Source of the DNA: Gibbula magus
Lineage: Eukaryota; Mollusca; Gastropoda; Trochida; Trochidae
NCBI GenBank assembly: GCA_936450465.1
Contig: OW388293.1
Coordinates: 47,482,040 to 47,546,039 of the forward strand
Direction: 5' to 3'
Length of the DNA: 64,000 nucleotides
The notes under the pieces were generated by a model. That model searched no databases, was not told the origin of the DNA, and saw only the letters and a program-made list of their open reading frames with translations. Below are positions 1-10,857 of the stretch, one piece after another. Each line of letters starts with the position of its first letter. Within the stretch, counting starts at the first letter, position 1. The translations under genes and the position numbers were made by a program.

Positions 1-373
1 GTACAGAAATTCATTAACGGTTATTAATTATGGAAGCTGAAATCCTTTATTGTTGAGTAATGTTTTGAGTGACATCGTGTAACAAATGTCCAACACCAGG
101 TTCAAAGTGTAATAAGGTCGGTAGTATGACCGTGGATTTTCATTTCACGGAAATATTGACTGTACTTGAAGTATTGAAGGAGTTTAAAACTGATATTCCA
201 AAACATAAATAGGGAAACCGCAATCATATCGCAATCAATGTAGAGATCTACCGTGAACATTTGAATTAATATCAGTTTATTAAATATAATCGTTCAGTGC
301 AAAACTATACTGGATTGCAAAGCACATGATGACTCAATCAACTCTACTGCTATAGATACCAATATATAAAATA
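1..373. other. Non-coding, nothing recognised
   Basis: AT-rich sequence without an ORF, repeat or RNA gene that I can support. It precedes a MITE fragment. Confidence 0.5.
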
Positions 374-542
374 CTTAAAGGCGCTCTAGCACGTTTTTCT
401 TAATGAAAACATTGATCTCACGAAAAGGTAAATAAGTATTACCAATGGCTAAATAATACTCCCGAATCAATAAAAAGAGTTCAACAACGAATGTACACTT
501 TTCGGTTAAACCATGCGAGTCCATTTCCCTTCGAGTGGCCAT
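374..542 (+). repeat. Partial copy of MITE family with TTAAAGGGGCAGTAGCACG-type end
   Basis: It starts with a diverged form of the terminal sequence seen at 14981 and 48113 (CTTAAAGGCGCTCTAGCACG). It aligns over its length with 29388-29579: shared blocks include GATCTCACGAAAA, GTAAATAAGT and TTCGAGTGGCCAT. The right terminal repeat is missing, so this is a truncated or diverged member. Confidence 0.5.
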
Positions 543-565
543 CGGCTGTAGCGATACCTAAACAA

Positions 566-1890
566 CAAGTGTTTGCCACTAACATGGCAATGTCCCCCGC
601 CGGTGACATTGAGCTAGTAAGACACATCATTGGAGCTACTTGGGTTCATGATATATCGTGTTAATAAGAGTTCTAAAAGTGGTCAAAGTGTTGTGGTGAC
701 CTTGAAAATAAGGTCAAGGTCACCAAATCGACGGGCGTCCGCGTCATCCTCCAATGTAGACTGACACCAAATTTTGATAACATTTGGTCCAACCGATCAT
801 AATAAATGGTGATAACAAGAGTTCGAAAAGTGGTCAAAGTGTTGTAGTGACTTTGAAAATAAGGTCAAGGTCACCAAAGTCCCCTGGTATCTGCGTCATC
901 CCCCAGTGTAGACTGACACCAAATTTGAAGATTTTGAGTCCAACTGGTAAAGATATATATCGCGTTAACAAGAGTTAGAAAAGTGCTCAAAGTGTTGCGG
1001 TGACCTTGAAAATAAGGTCAAGGTCACCAACATAAACTGGTGTCTGTGTCTTTCCCAAATGTAGGCTGACAACTAATTTGAAGACTTTGGATGCAATGTT
1101 TCATGAGATATCGCCTTAACAAGAGTTCAAAGAGTGGTCAAAGTGTCATGGTGACCTTGAAAATAAGGCCAAGGTCACCAAAAGTGACTGGTGTCTGCGT
1201 CTTCCCACAATGTAGGCAGACATCAAATTTGAAGACTTTGGATGCAACGCTTCATGAGATATCGCGTAAACAAGAGTTCAAAAAGTGGTCAAAGTGTTGT
1301 GGTGACCTTGAAAATAAGGTCAAGGTCACCAAATCGACTGGCGTCCGCGTCATCCTCCAATGTAGACTGACACCAAATTTGAAAACATTTGGTCCAACCG
1401 GTCATAATAAATGGTGATAACAAGAGTTAGAAAAGTGGTCAAAGTGTTGTAGTGACTTTGAAAATAAGGTCAAGGTCACCAAAATCCCCTGGTATCTGCG
1501 TCATCCCCTAGTGTAGACTGACACCGAATTTGAAGACTTTGAGTCCAACTGGTAAAGATATATATCGCGTTAACAAGAGTTAGAAAAGGGCTCAAAGTGT
1601 TGCGGTGACCTTGAAAATAAGGTCAAGGTCACCAAAATAAACTGGTGTCTGTGTCTTTCCCCAATGTAGGCAGAAACCAAATTTGAAGACTTTGGATGCA
1701 ACGCTTCATGAGATATCGCGTAAACAAGAGTTCAAAAAGTGGTCAAAGTGTCGTGGTGACCTTGAAAATAAGACCAAGGTCACCAAAATTGACTGGTGTC
1801 TGCGTTTTCCCACAATGTAGGCACACATAACATTTGAAGACTTTGGATGCAACGCTTCATAAGATATCGCGTAAACAAGAAATGGATGCA
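566..1890 (+). repeat. Tandem array of about 150-bp units (array copy 1)
   Basis: About eight units of 149-155 bp start near 667, 822, 971, 1125, 1275, 1426, 1575 and 1729. Each has a GTGGTCAAAGTG block, then an inverted pair GGTGACCTTG / CAAGGTCACC about 10 bp apart, then a variable AATGTAG-CTGACACCAAATTTGAA block. Units fall into types A, B, C, D that recur in this order, so there is a higher-order period of about 605 bp. The left flank from 566, including TGTCCCCCGCC at 590, is shared with 34605 onward, so both arrays are copies of one dispersed element. The right terminus here is degenerate. Short open frames across it are artefacts of the repeat. Confidence 0.9.
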
Positions 1891-2100
1891 GGCATATCGG
1901 ATCGTGTAACGCGATGTCTTACCCTCTAACATAACAATATATTGTTTAAACTGTAAAGTATCTGGCAAATTTGAGAAAACAAAATACAGCTAGCGCTACA
2001 GCGTCTTTAAAGCTTTTTAACGGTCATATATACTATCATATACTAAGACATCATATGATATACACAATATTGTTTATGGGCATTTTAGAAAGTGGTGTGA

Positions 2101-2211
2101 TGAAGAATGAAGAACAATTTGATGGATGCACAACTTCTTTATTCTATGTCGAAACGTCGCCTACATAGAATAAATAAGTTAGGTATCCATAAAATTGTTC
2201 TTCATTCTTCA
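2101..2211. repeat. Inverted repeat, 49-bp arms, 13-nt loop
   Basis: The left arm 2101-2149 begins TGAAGAATGAAGAACAATTT. The right arm 2163-2211 ends with its complement. The arms differ by a few substitutions. It could fold into a long hairpin or be the core of a small foldback element. The ORF across it is not a credible gene. Confidence 0.8.
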
Positions 2212-2310
2212 TATACATGAGAGTTTACATACACTATAGGCGTATACATGTGTTTAATACAATTGTGAAAAACGCTAGATGTGATAAAGTGGTCCAGGCA
2301 TTATATAAGT

Positions 2311-2437
2311 TATCTCCTACGTAGGAGATACTAAGTCCTACGTAGGAGATACTATCTCCTACGTAGGATATACTATGTCCTACGTAGGAGATACTAAGTC
2401 ATACGTAGGAGATACTAAGTCCTACGTAGGAGATAGT
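2311..2437. repeat. Palindromic minisatellite (CTCCTACGTAGGAG)
   Basis: Six tandem units of about 21-22 bp, each with the self-complementary core CTCCTACGTAGGAG (one unit CATACGTAGGAG) separated by ATACTAAG or ATACTAT. Both the unit and the array are palindromic, so many cruciform registers are possible. Confidence 0.9.
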
Positions 2438-5400
2438 ATCACACAATTTTTTTTTCATCGTGACACTAATACGCTTCCGTACAAACAGATACTGTTAAAT
2501 CAAACAACTTTGAGGCAGGTAAAGAAGTACATGTAACGTTAGGAAGAGTAGTATTTGCCATGGGCCGTGATTCAATAAATTTTTCAGATCAAAAGTATGT
2601 TAACACAGCCTGTTTCTCCGTGTACAATATGCTTTGATCAAGGCGCAGTCTTATCAGCACCGTGGATACAGATTAGTTCGTTGTTCTTGTTTGAGTATTA
2701 TCTGAGCTGAAACACATCAACCAAAGATACAACGTTTGGTTGTCCATTGGTAACGGCAAGTATTATAATTTCATAATGTGATTGCCATTTATCAAGAGTT
2801 CGGAGACAATTTTGCATTAGCTCTTTCTTTAATCCATTGATTTACAGGAAGTGACACGACTTCTGAGTTTGCTTGTAAAGGATATAAAACATTATGGCAA
2901 GCCTGTCCAGGTATCCAGGTAACGGAAGCTTTTATTTTCCAACAAAGGTTTCTTTTCGGCCGATTGACAGAGAGCAGGGAACGGTTTGCTCTCATAGAAA
3001 GATTTGTGCATTATGTACAACCTCACTTACCAGAGTGGGCGTAAAATAAGACTTATTCTGCCAAGGAAATCCCAAGAAGCTCTTATTCAGTACACAAATA
3101 GGGTAGTCTTCAAAGCTAGTGTTTAGAAAATGAGTTACTTTTGCAGAGCAAAATCATCCAGCCCTCGGTATTTTGGGTGGTACCAAAATGAAAATCATTG
3201 GTATCTATTCTGGGTGAATATTCCAGAGGTGTCCAGATCGTGCAGAGAACTGGTGAAGTGTGTGTGAAAAGAACAGCCTGTGTGCTCAGGAAATGCATTT
3301 GTAGGCATTCACATGTACAGTTGCAAATGGTTAGAATGTGTTAGAATCTTATCCCCCAAAACCAGGGATAGAACTAGACCCAAATTTAATGAAATTAGAC
3401 AGAAACGTAGGTCACATGTTTGTTCAACATGGCACTATGTCTTAATTTCATTTGTAATGGTCAAAATGTGTTCCTTGGCCCCCAAAACGTTGAAATACAC
3501 ATCTAGATCATCAAATTTGAGTGAATAGTAATGGTCATTTGGAGGTGTCTGAAGCCGTTTTTGACGCCATATTGGATGTTCGTGTTCCATAATAGACGAA
3601 CATAATTTTTTAATATCTTAATGTGTTCGTTGCCCCTAGAACCCAAAGGATAGACACCAACATTATCAAATTTGAGTTGATAGGTACAGAGTAATGATCA
3701 TGAAGAGGTTTCGGCGGCCATCCTGGACGCCATTTTGAAAAAAAAGACTTTTCTAGGCGCCCTACTTTGGTAAACTTTTACTATGTTGTAAAGTATACTA
3801 AACCCTATCAGAATCAGTTGAAAAATCTTTTGTAGCAATTTTGTAGGGGTTGAGGGGGTATTTTCCATACATTGACCTGACTAGATTGGATTTGTCGCTG
3901 TAACAAACTTGACACAACGTTACAGACCGATACCCGACAGACCAAGGACGGGTTGACCGTCACATTGCTTTGCAGCTACTAAATACAACTACGATGAAAG
4001 CCCTTTGTTAGCAGACGAACAGTTGCCTTAGAGCACATAGAACATACATGCTACAAAACAGCGCAACATCGTCAACAAAGATTGAGATTGGTCTGATTGA
4101 CAGAAGGTCGACGTCATTGATGAAAGCTGATTCAGCGTGTACAGTGAGAACCAATGAAAAACAAATTGTTACATGTACATGTCATCATTGATTATTGTCA
4201 TTATCTTTGTTTTCAATAGTTTCAAGGATATACATAAATTTAACCTAATCTAAATACATTTAATTCAAAAGGCAGGAAAGTCACTATTTATATAGATTTG
4301 ACTCTTATGTGATGTTACCTCTTTACGTCGCTCTTCACTAACACCTGTCATTTGATTTATTACTCAACCGTGTTGAGATCACTCATTAGATAACAATGAG
4401 TTGGTAACGCATGTGTGATACCACCGCGCCCTGTTGTAACGTCATAATGAGAGGGTGTCGTTATAATCGTTTTTGGTTGACGTCCCAATGTTAGCCACGT
4501 GACTGCAATAGCGGGTGACCTATTTGTAATTGAGCGTCATTAAAAACGTTGTTCTTGCAAATCAGCGCTATTTACATCATTGAGTAATACATAAAATACT
4601 AAACTCGGTCCCGTTTGATAACATGAAACTCGTGAAAGGTTTTCGTTCGTTGAAATACCAAACCATCCACTCGTTTAATAAACTTGTTTTCAAACGGGAC
4701 ATCGTTAGTATTCTATATGTATGATTATCCCCCGCCACAACGGAGTGGTCGGAGTATTTAGAAATGACCTTCGTCCATCCTTCCGTCAGTGCGTCCGGAC
4801 CAGAACTCATAGACAGTAAGACATAACGACGATGATACTTACTATGATGATGCTTACTATATCGCGATTAAAGTCCCGTTTTGCACCCCATAGGCATGCC
4901 TGTCACACTCTGAGAGAATACGTGTGCCCGAACCCTACCCCCATTCCACTACAACAGTGATACCGTTATTGACTGACTTCTGACTGACACTATTTTCAAA
5001 TTTGAAACTCTTACCTCGGCATTTTGTATCAACGAGAATGTCCTTGTTTTCAAGTGGTAACTGCTTTCTCTCTGATAGTGACAAGGCAGACGCTGTTTCC
5101 TGTTTGCGTTAAAGTCTTATCAACTGTTAGAGAGCATGTTCAAACGGGCAATGTGTTAAACCCCGAGAATTTGCACTGTAAGATATATATTAAAAACCGG
5201 TTTGTGTAGGTTCAGTCCTTAAATCCTTAATATAATACGTTAGTTTGAAAAGACTTAGAATGATATTAGATATTGAATTGAAGAGGTCAAACACACCTTT
5301 AAAACTCCCACTTTTTAAGTTAAGTGATTTACGAGAGAGGTAGGTTAAGGAGGAAATACCGGTGAACGGTAACTAGTCACTAAGCCAGCTAGATTCGTTC

Positions 5401-5699
5401 GGACATTGCGTTCTTGAATCTCCAATCACGAAGTATGAATTACAAAGTTACGCACATATGTGCATGTTTTTCTATGTTTGCCCAAACTGTAAATGTATAA
5501 TTGTTGATATGTGCATATCGTCCTATGGGGTTCCCTTTTTTTGTTACATGATTTTCTTTCATTAAATGATACTTTAATTTTCAGATTTTGCAAACAGAAT
5601 AACAAAAATATAGAAGAAAGTTGCAAGTCTCTAACATGTCTGCAGGGTTAGCATGACCCAAATTTTCCTTGACAAAAGGGCATAATTTTGAAGATAATC
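2438..5699. other. Long non-coding stretch
   Basis: No ORF over about 80 codons resembles a known family. 3541-3860 has phrases such as CGGCCATCCTGGACGCCATTTTG, typical of degenerate dispersed repeats in marine invertebrates, but I could not define borders. I see no splice-bounded exon with confidence. Confidence 0.45.
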
Positions 5700-5885
5700 A
5701 AAATGGCGGCTAAACCACGTGACCTACGAACTCGTCATGTTTTACTTTATTACTCGCATGGTTATTGTCAATCTGTTAAAACAGTTTGAAGTCTGTATCA
5801 GCATTTTGAATTCTTCTCCCATGTTAAAAATGGACGTTTAGATTCGAACTGGAGCTTCAATGACTGGACCAATTGGGCCCAAACG
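5700..5885 (+). repeat. Dispersed repeat, left copy of a direct pair
   Basis: It matches 7574-7765: shared blocks are ATGGCGGC-AA-CCACGTGACCTACG, CCCATGTTAAA, GTTTAGATTCGAACTGGA. The two copies flank the Tc1-like relic at 6311-7498. A weaker third piece (ATCGTCATGATTGACTTTTCTGTTCG) lies at 6116-6141. Confidence 0.7.
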
Positions 5886-6310
5886 CTCCACACCATCACT
5901 TCATAGTGAGAGCTCTCAGTACCTCTATTTTCAGAATGTTGAATCTCGTTGTTTTAGTTGAAACCAAGTGCAAAAACTAATAGAAGAAAAAAGGGAATGC
6001 GACCTGCACACAGTCTAAAGCACATGCGGCGCGGGCGTGACAGTGGTTTAGTCCTTTGTGTTTTCTCTTGTTTCTAATAAAATGTAAAAAGAAACGAAAC
6101 TATAAGACTTATGAAATCGTCATGATTGACTTTTCTGTTCGTATTTTCGTATTCGTATGGCGAATCTATTGGAAGTCATTACAATTTGAAGTTTACATTT
6201 TTTAAATCCCTAGATTTCGAGTGCACACTGTGCAAAATGTATTGGGAATGAGCTGCTGTAATGTATAAATTATAATTTTTCAACTACATACAACTACATT
6301 TCAACTACAG

Positions 6311-7498
6311 TACAGCTGCTGAACAAAAGTTTGTTACAGTTCTATGATAACATTACGTTTGAGACTTTATACACAAATAACAAGTTTATAAATGGATGTA
6401 TTGTAGCACTATTTGGTATCAAAAGAAAGTACATCCACTCAGGAATATTAATTTCTTTTGTTTTTCTCAGTACATATATTGGTTTAGACATGAACTCCTG
6501 GAAACTGCGACAGGTATCTTTTTAGACAAAATACCAATATTTATTTACCAACTTTCAAAGCTCCTGGCTTGAAGTAGACAATCCCTTAGCAGTTGCATTA
6601 TCAATATTGTCCCAGAGAGTCCAAATAGGGTTAATGTTCTGGGAATGCCAAGAGTATTCCGATGCCCGGAGGTAGTCACTTGGCTGATCCACAAACCAAC
6701 CCTTTTTCTGCACAATACCCCTAAGAATGTTACGAGTTGAGACTCTGTTCTCATACACTGATTTCGTGTCAATCGTACTTCTCAAATTTAATATGTGTTT
6801 CGTTGTCTGCAAGATATTCCTGGTATTATGTTCTGTAGCATGACATTTTTAAATCAAATTCTTTACACCATGATTTTTTACCCTGCACATGTATATTTCT
6901 GTCATTACTTTTGAACTGGTATCCATTCCATTCCGGTATGCCTGACGGTGAAAATTAAGGTTATTTCACTAAAATTCGTATTTCGTCACCTTAACACATT
7001 CACTGCATGATATATCTATATTACCAGTTGTCTGAGATGATTATGCCAATGAAAGCAGATAAATTTTTCATTTACAATATGAATTATTAGAGATAACGGA
7101 CAACAACATTTTTCAGAACCTGTGTAGATTTTTAAAACTTCACATTTGTTTAAATAATGTACATGCTTTATTCAAAAGCAATTTATGTGTTGAAGAAACA
7201 TGCAATAATTGTGTTTCAAAACATTTTAAAGTTGATATGCGAAACAAGAATGAACTCACCGCGAAGAACTCATGATACCTGCAGTATTCATATTTGCAAC
7301 TTTAGCACTAATTTCAGTTCAACCAGAATCTAACTTAATATATGCATAATGTCAACAATTTCCTAACTTCATTTGCATTTACTATGATATGACTACCTTG
7401 TAATAGAAGAAAACACTACGTTTATAAGTTTTGTTAAAAATAATGAAACAAATGTTACTAGTGTTGTGAATGTAACAAACTTTTGTTCAGCAGCTGTA
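6311..7498. mobile_element. Tc1-like DNA transposon relic with perfect 28-bp TIRs
   Basis: The left end 6311-6338 (TACAGCTGCTGAACAAAAGT...) is a perfect inverted match of 7471-7498. The outermost bases are TA on both sides, as expected for the TA target duplication of Tc1/mariner elements. At about 1.19 kb it is shorter than an intact Tc1 (about 1.6 kb). The interior holds a degenerate transposase C-terminus on the minus strand. The perfect ends with a dead interior suggest mobilisation in trans. Confidence 0.75.
6555..6812 (-). pseudogene. Degenerate Tc1-like transposase C-terminal fragment
   Basis: The 85-codon frame contains SWHSQNINPIWTLWDNID, which resembles the Tc1 block W-P-x-Q-S-P-D-L-N-P-I-E-x-L-W-D. 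The aspartate of PDLNPI is replaced by N, and the catalytic glutamate after NPI is W. No DDE domain upstream is readable. The setting inside TA-flanked TIRs supports the call. The similarity is short, so a chance match is possible but unlikely. Confidence 0.55.
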
Positions 7499-7573
7499 AA
7501 TGAGCTTTCTAATGCTGGTATGTTGAGAGGAGAAGATTGTCAAAGGTGTCAATGGGGTCGGGAAATGTGCGAA

Positions 7574-7765
7574 AAAAACATATGGCGGCAAATCCACGTG
7601 ACCTACGCATTCGTCATTGTTTACTTTTCTGTTCGCATTGTAAATTCGCATCTTCTAACACATGTTGTAAGTCTCTAGTTGTATTTTGATAAATAATTCC
7701 CATGTTAAACATAGAAGTTTAGATTCGAACTGGACCTTAAATGGCTGGGTCAAATGGGTCAAAAG
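7574..7765 (+). repeat. Dispersed repeat, right copy of a direct pair
   Basis: Partner of 5700-5885 in the same orientation. The shared sequence begins at ATGGCGGCAAATCCACGTGAC and runs to the GGGTCAAAAGCTC region. The unit is presumably an old element family. Confidence 0.7.
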
Positions 7766-9761
7766 CTCTTTTGTTCGATTCCAGGATATGGGCTTCCATA
7801 GTGCAAAATTTGGTAATTTAATAAGAATATAATATTAATATTTGAAACTATTATCAACGGATGTCAGTCTTTCAACATAAAACATACAATCGGACTTGTG
7901 TTCTGTTATATTTTTATTAACACAGTTTTGTTTTATGTCGTCTCTTTTTTCGATGTCTATTAGTGATCCTACAAAGGAAATTGAGTCTTGTTTTTCGCGT
8001 GGAATTCAATTGCATCCGTAACTTGAGGAATTATTCCAATATTATTTTCTGATGGTGCCATTCTGACACTATGTTTGTTCTTCAAAAGCGCATTGATATA
8101 ATCTTAAAATCGTTTTGTGATTACAGATTACTAAAACGTAGGTTCCTATTTTTTAAATGGTGTAATACTAGTGTCAAATCTTAACTATGCGAAGATTTTA
8201 GAATATGCATTAACAACCTCCTTATAATCGTCAAATAAGCGTCGAATGTAAGATATATTTTTAGTTTTGGTTCTGTATGACAGCACCAGTGTATTAAAAG
8301 TATTACTGTTTGTGAATGAATATTCAGTAGACTAAAATTATGATTTGAACAAGAGTGGCATCTGCTGTTCAAGACGTATCTATACCGGCGAAGCTCTAGT
8401 TAATGGTAGACAGCATAGGGAACCTATAAATGAGAGAACATGTAATATATGTAAATGTAACTAAATTCACGTGCAAAAAAAACGCCCCCATGACAGTTCA
8501 ATCCACAGGCGATAACTACGCCTGAAACAATGTTACATTATGTCTGCAGAACCCGAAATACTAAAATATGAATTTTCAAAACATTATCTGTTCAAATTTC
8601 TGAGAAACACACGTTTTAAGAGATCGTCGTTTTGGAATCTCCTTAACTAGACGAGATAGAAGCGCCAAAAAGTTTTTGTTTGGCTTGTTTTGTGAGGTCC
8701 TGCAGTAATAATGCGTCAACAAATTTAAATCAAAGAAGAGTATTTATGTAGACGCCACCTTAATTAAATACCAAACATTGTACCAAAAACATCTTGAAAA
8801 AGTGATGTTAGCACACCATGTGTATTTGAACAGACAAAAATGAAAGCATCTTGCTCTGATGTATGAAATTGAGAGTACTTTATGAAGCATGTGTCTATCA
8901 CATACATTCAAAATCTACTTTCTCCGACATCAATGCTTAATTTTATACTCTTTTAAAATACGGTGACGTTTCCTGTGCATGTGAGTATATCATTATGTTT
9001 TAATATGCAGTTGACACTGTATGCTACGCACTGCTTTACTGCAAACTGTTTTAATGTTCCCATGTAACCCTCATACCATTTACCATTTAGCAACTGTTAT
9101 CATTTTTGCTGTTCAACAAATTATTTATGTAATACATGTATTTGTCAAATCTTGTCTCATTGTCCTATGACCTACATACAAGTGGCGGATATATTTAGAA
9201 GGAAATTAGAAACAGGATATTAACTAGCACGACCGGATGTTGATATTATCCTCATGTGACCTCTGTAAAGACAGTAAGCACATTTGGGTATTCATATGGA
9301 TTTGGACTAGGAAACAGGGAATGTTAAATTTGTATTTTTTATTTATATTTGGAGTAATATGGCAACACAAGCACAGTAAGTTAAACTTTCCTTTTTGATT
9401 GATTTCTTGTAATTGTGATAATTTGTAGGTAGCGAAAGATTAATTGTTTAAAGAATTATTTTATATCCACGTAAATAAAGTTTCAGTTTAAGACAAAGTA
9501 TTTGTTTCATTTTCAAAATAGAAACACTTTTCGAAATGTATCTAGAAAATGGCAAACTGTTTTTAAAAGATTCACAAATTTGTTTAAAACAAAAGTAACA
9601 TATGGCGAAGTAGCAAAATTAGTATCCATATTGGTTTTAGCGCTTTGTGGTGACATTGGACCCCGCCCATCTTTTAAAGTATTATCCTCTGAATATATTT
9701 GCATTTCTCAGCTTGAAATTCTCTTTTCAATCAGCCGAATACTGTCGATCTAGCTCTAATA
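7766..9761. other. Non-coding stretch with a possible LINE 5' trace
   Basis: Mostly AT-rich sequence without a supportable gene. An 83-codon + frame at 9502-9753 contains LVLALCGDIGPRPS, vaguely like the hydrophobic-plus-GD(I/V)xxNPGP start of some non-LTR retrotransposons. The NPGP core is absent, so I do not call a gene. Confidence 0.3.
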
Positions 9762-10460
9762 TTAAGGAGGTTCCTTACCAATCAAAAAAATCTCAAGAAA
9801 TTGCTAATATTTAACTATATTTTACTTTAAAAAAAATACATTTTTCACTATCATCTCACACCATCATCATGATAAAACAATAACCATATTCATAAGTATG
9901 GCCTTATTTTAATAAAAGGGTTATGGTTACACGTTTATGCAAGACGAAAATGCAATGTTATTGTTATTTTGAAGCTTTTTACCTAAAATTGAAATGTTAC
10001 AGTTTGTTATTGTTTTCTGTTTAACATTTATATTTATCTTAATTAATCTCAAGATTAGCTGGAAAAAAATACTGTTTGATATCAATATAATTCAACAACA
10101 AAATTAACTCCACAAATTAAATGTATCCAGGCTAACTTGAATAATAATTTGGAAAAACCCTTGAGAAATGTAAATTTTCAAATGCAAAGGAAATAACTCT
10201 TACTCAATAGGCACAACCGTTCCCCCTTAAATAAGATTATAGAATAACAAAATATATCCCTTAATTATAAAACTATATTTCAAAATTATAATGAAATGAT
10301 TCTAGTATCATATTTCTAGACAGTTACGAAAGTTTCTAAAGTGCATGACGAATATTGTTACTGAAAGTGTATACTGAAGCTACAAGGCTATCTGGCTACA
10401 AGGTCTATCTGAATCTGACAACTGAAGATGCTCAGAAACAATGGTAAAGAACCTCCTTAA
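9762..10460 (+). mobile_element. TTAA-flanked MITE, copy 1
   Basis: The ends TTAAGGAGGTTCCTTACCA (9762-9780) and TGGTAAAGAACCTCCTTAA (10442-10460) are inverted repeats with one mismatch. TTAA at both borders suggests a piggyBac-type target duplication. There is no coding capacity. The 699-bp element ends about 400 bp before the acceptor of the first TRP exon. A second copy in inverse orientation is at 21846-22671. Confidence 0.75.
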
Positions 10461-10469
10461 AGAGGCACT

Positions 10470-10810
10470 AGTTAGGTGTCTTTCACGAAATTTCCTTTAG
10501 TTTTGAAACAAATCAAATTCTTAAACATGTCTATTTACGTCCAAATCATGGCACTCGACTTGCATATTTATCCCCTAATGTCAATTTGACATTAACTTGC
10601 TTTCTATGAAAATTGAGCAACGGCGTAATACGTGATGAGAAACCGAATTCTTGGGGCCAATTTACAAGTATACCATTTATATGACTCAATGAACAATTTT
10701 ACCAAAGATGTGTCTCTTGGTAATCTACATATAATTTTTCAAAAATTACGTTTGACCAATTGACGCGATCAAGCTTCGGTGCATTGTCAGGTTTTCAATT
10801 AAATCATGAC
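10470..10810 (+). repeat. Dispersed repeat related to 19512-20145
   Basis: Shared phrases: CTTGCATATTTATCCCC, AAAATTGAGCAACG, TTACGTTTGAC-ATTGACGC, GATGCATTGTC-GGTTTTC-AT. No ORF. Borders are uncertain. Confidence 0.55.
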
Positions 10811-10857
10811 TGAATATATAATATAATGCCACTTTAGCGAATAAATGTTTATTTCAG

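Noticed and set aside
784..1417. Repeat-like ORFs with KSGQSVVVTLKI motifs
   Set aside because: They are translations of the tandem array unit. The same frames recur at 34828-35708. No independent evidence of coding.
7466..7678. 70-codon ORF at the right end of the Tc1 relic
   Set aside because: It starts inside the TIR and continues into a dispersed repeat; no domain.
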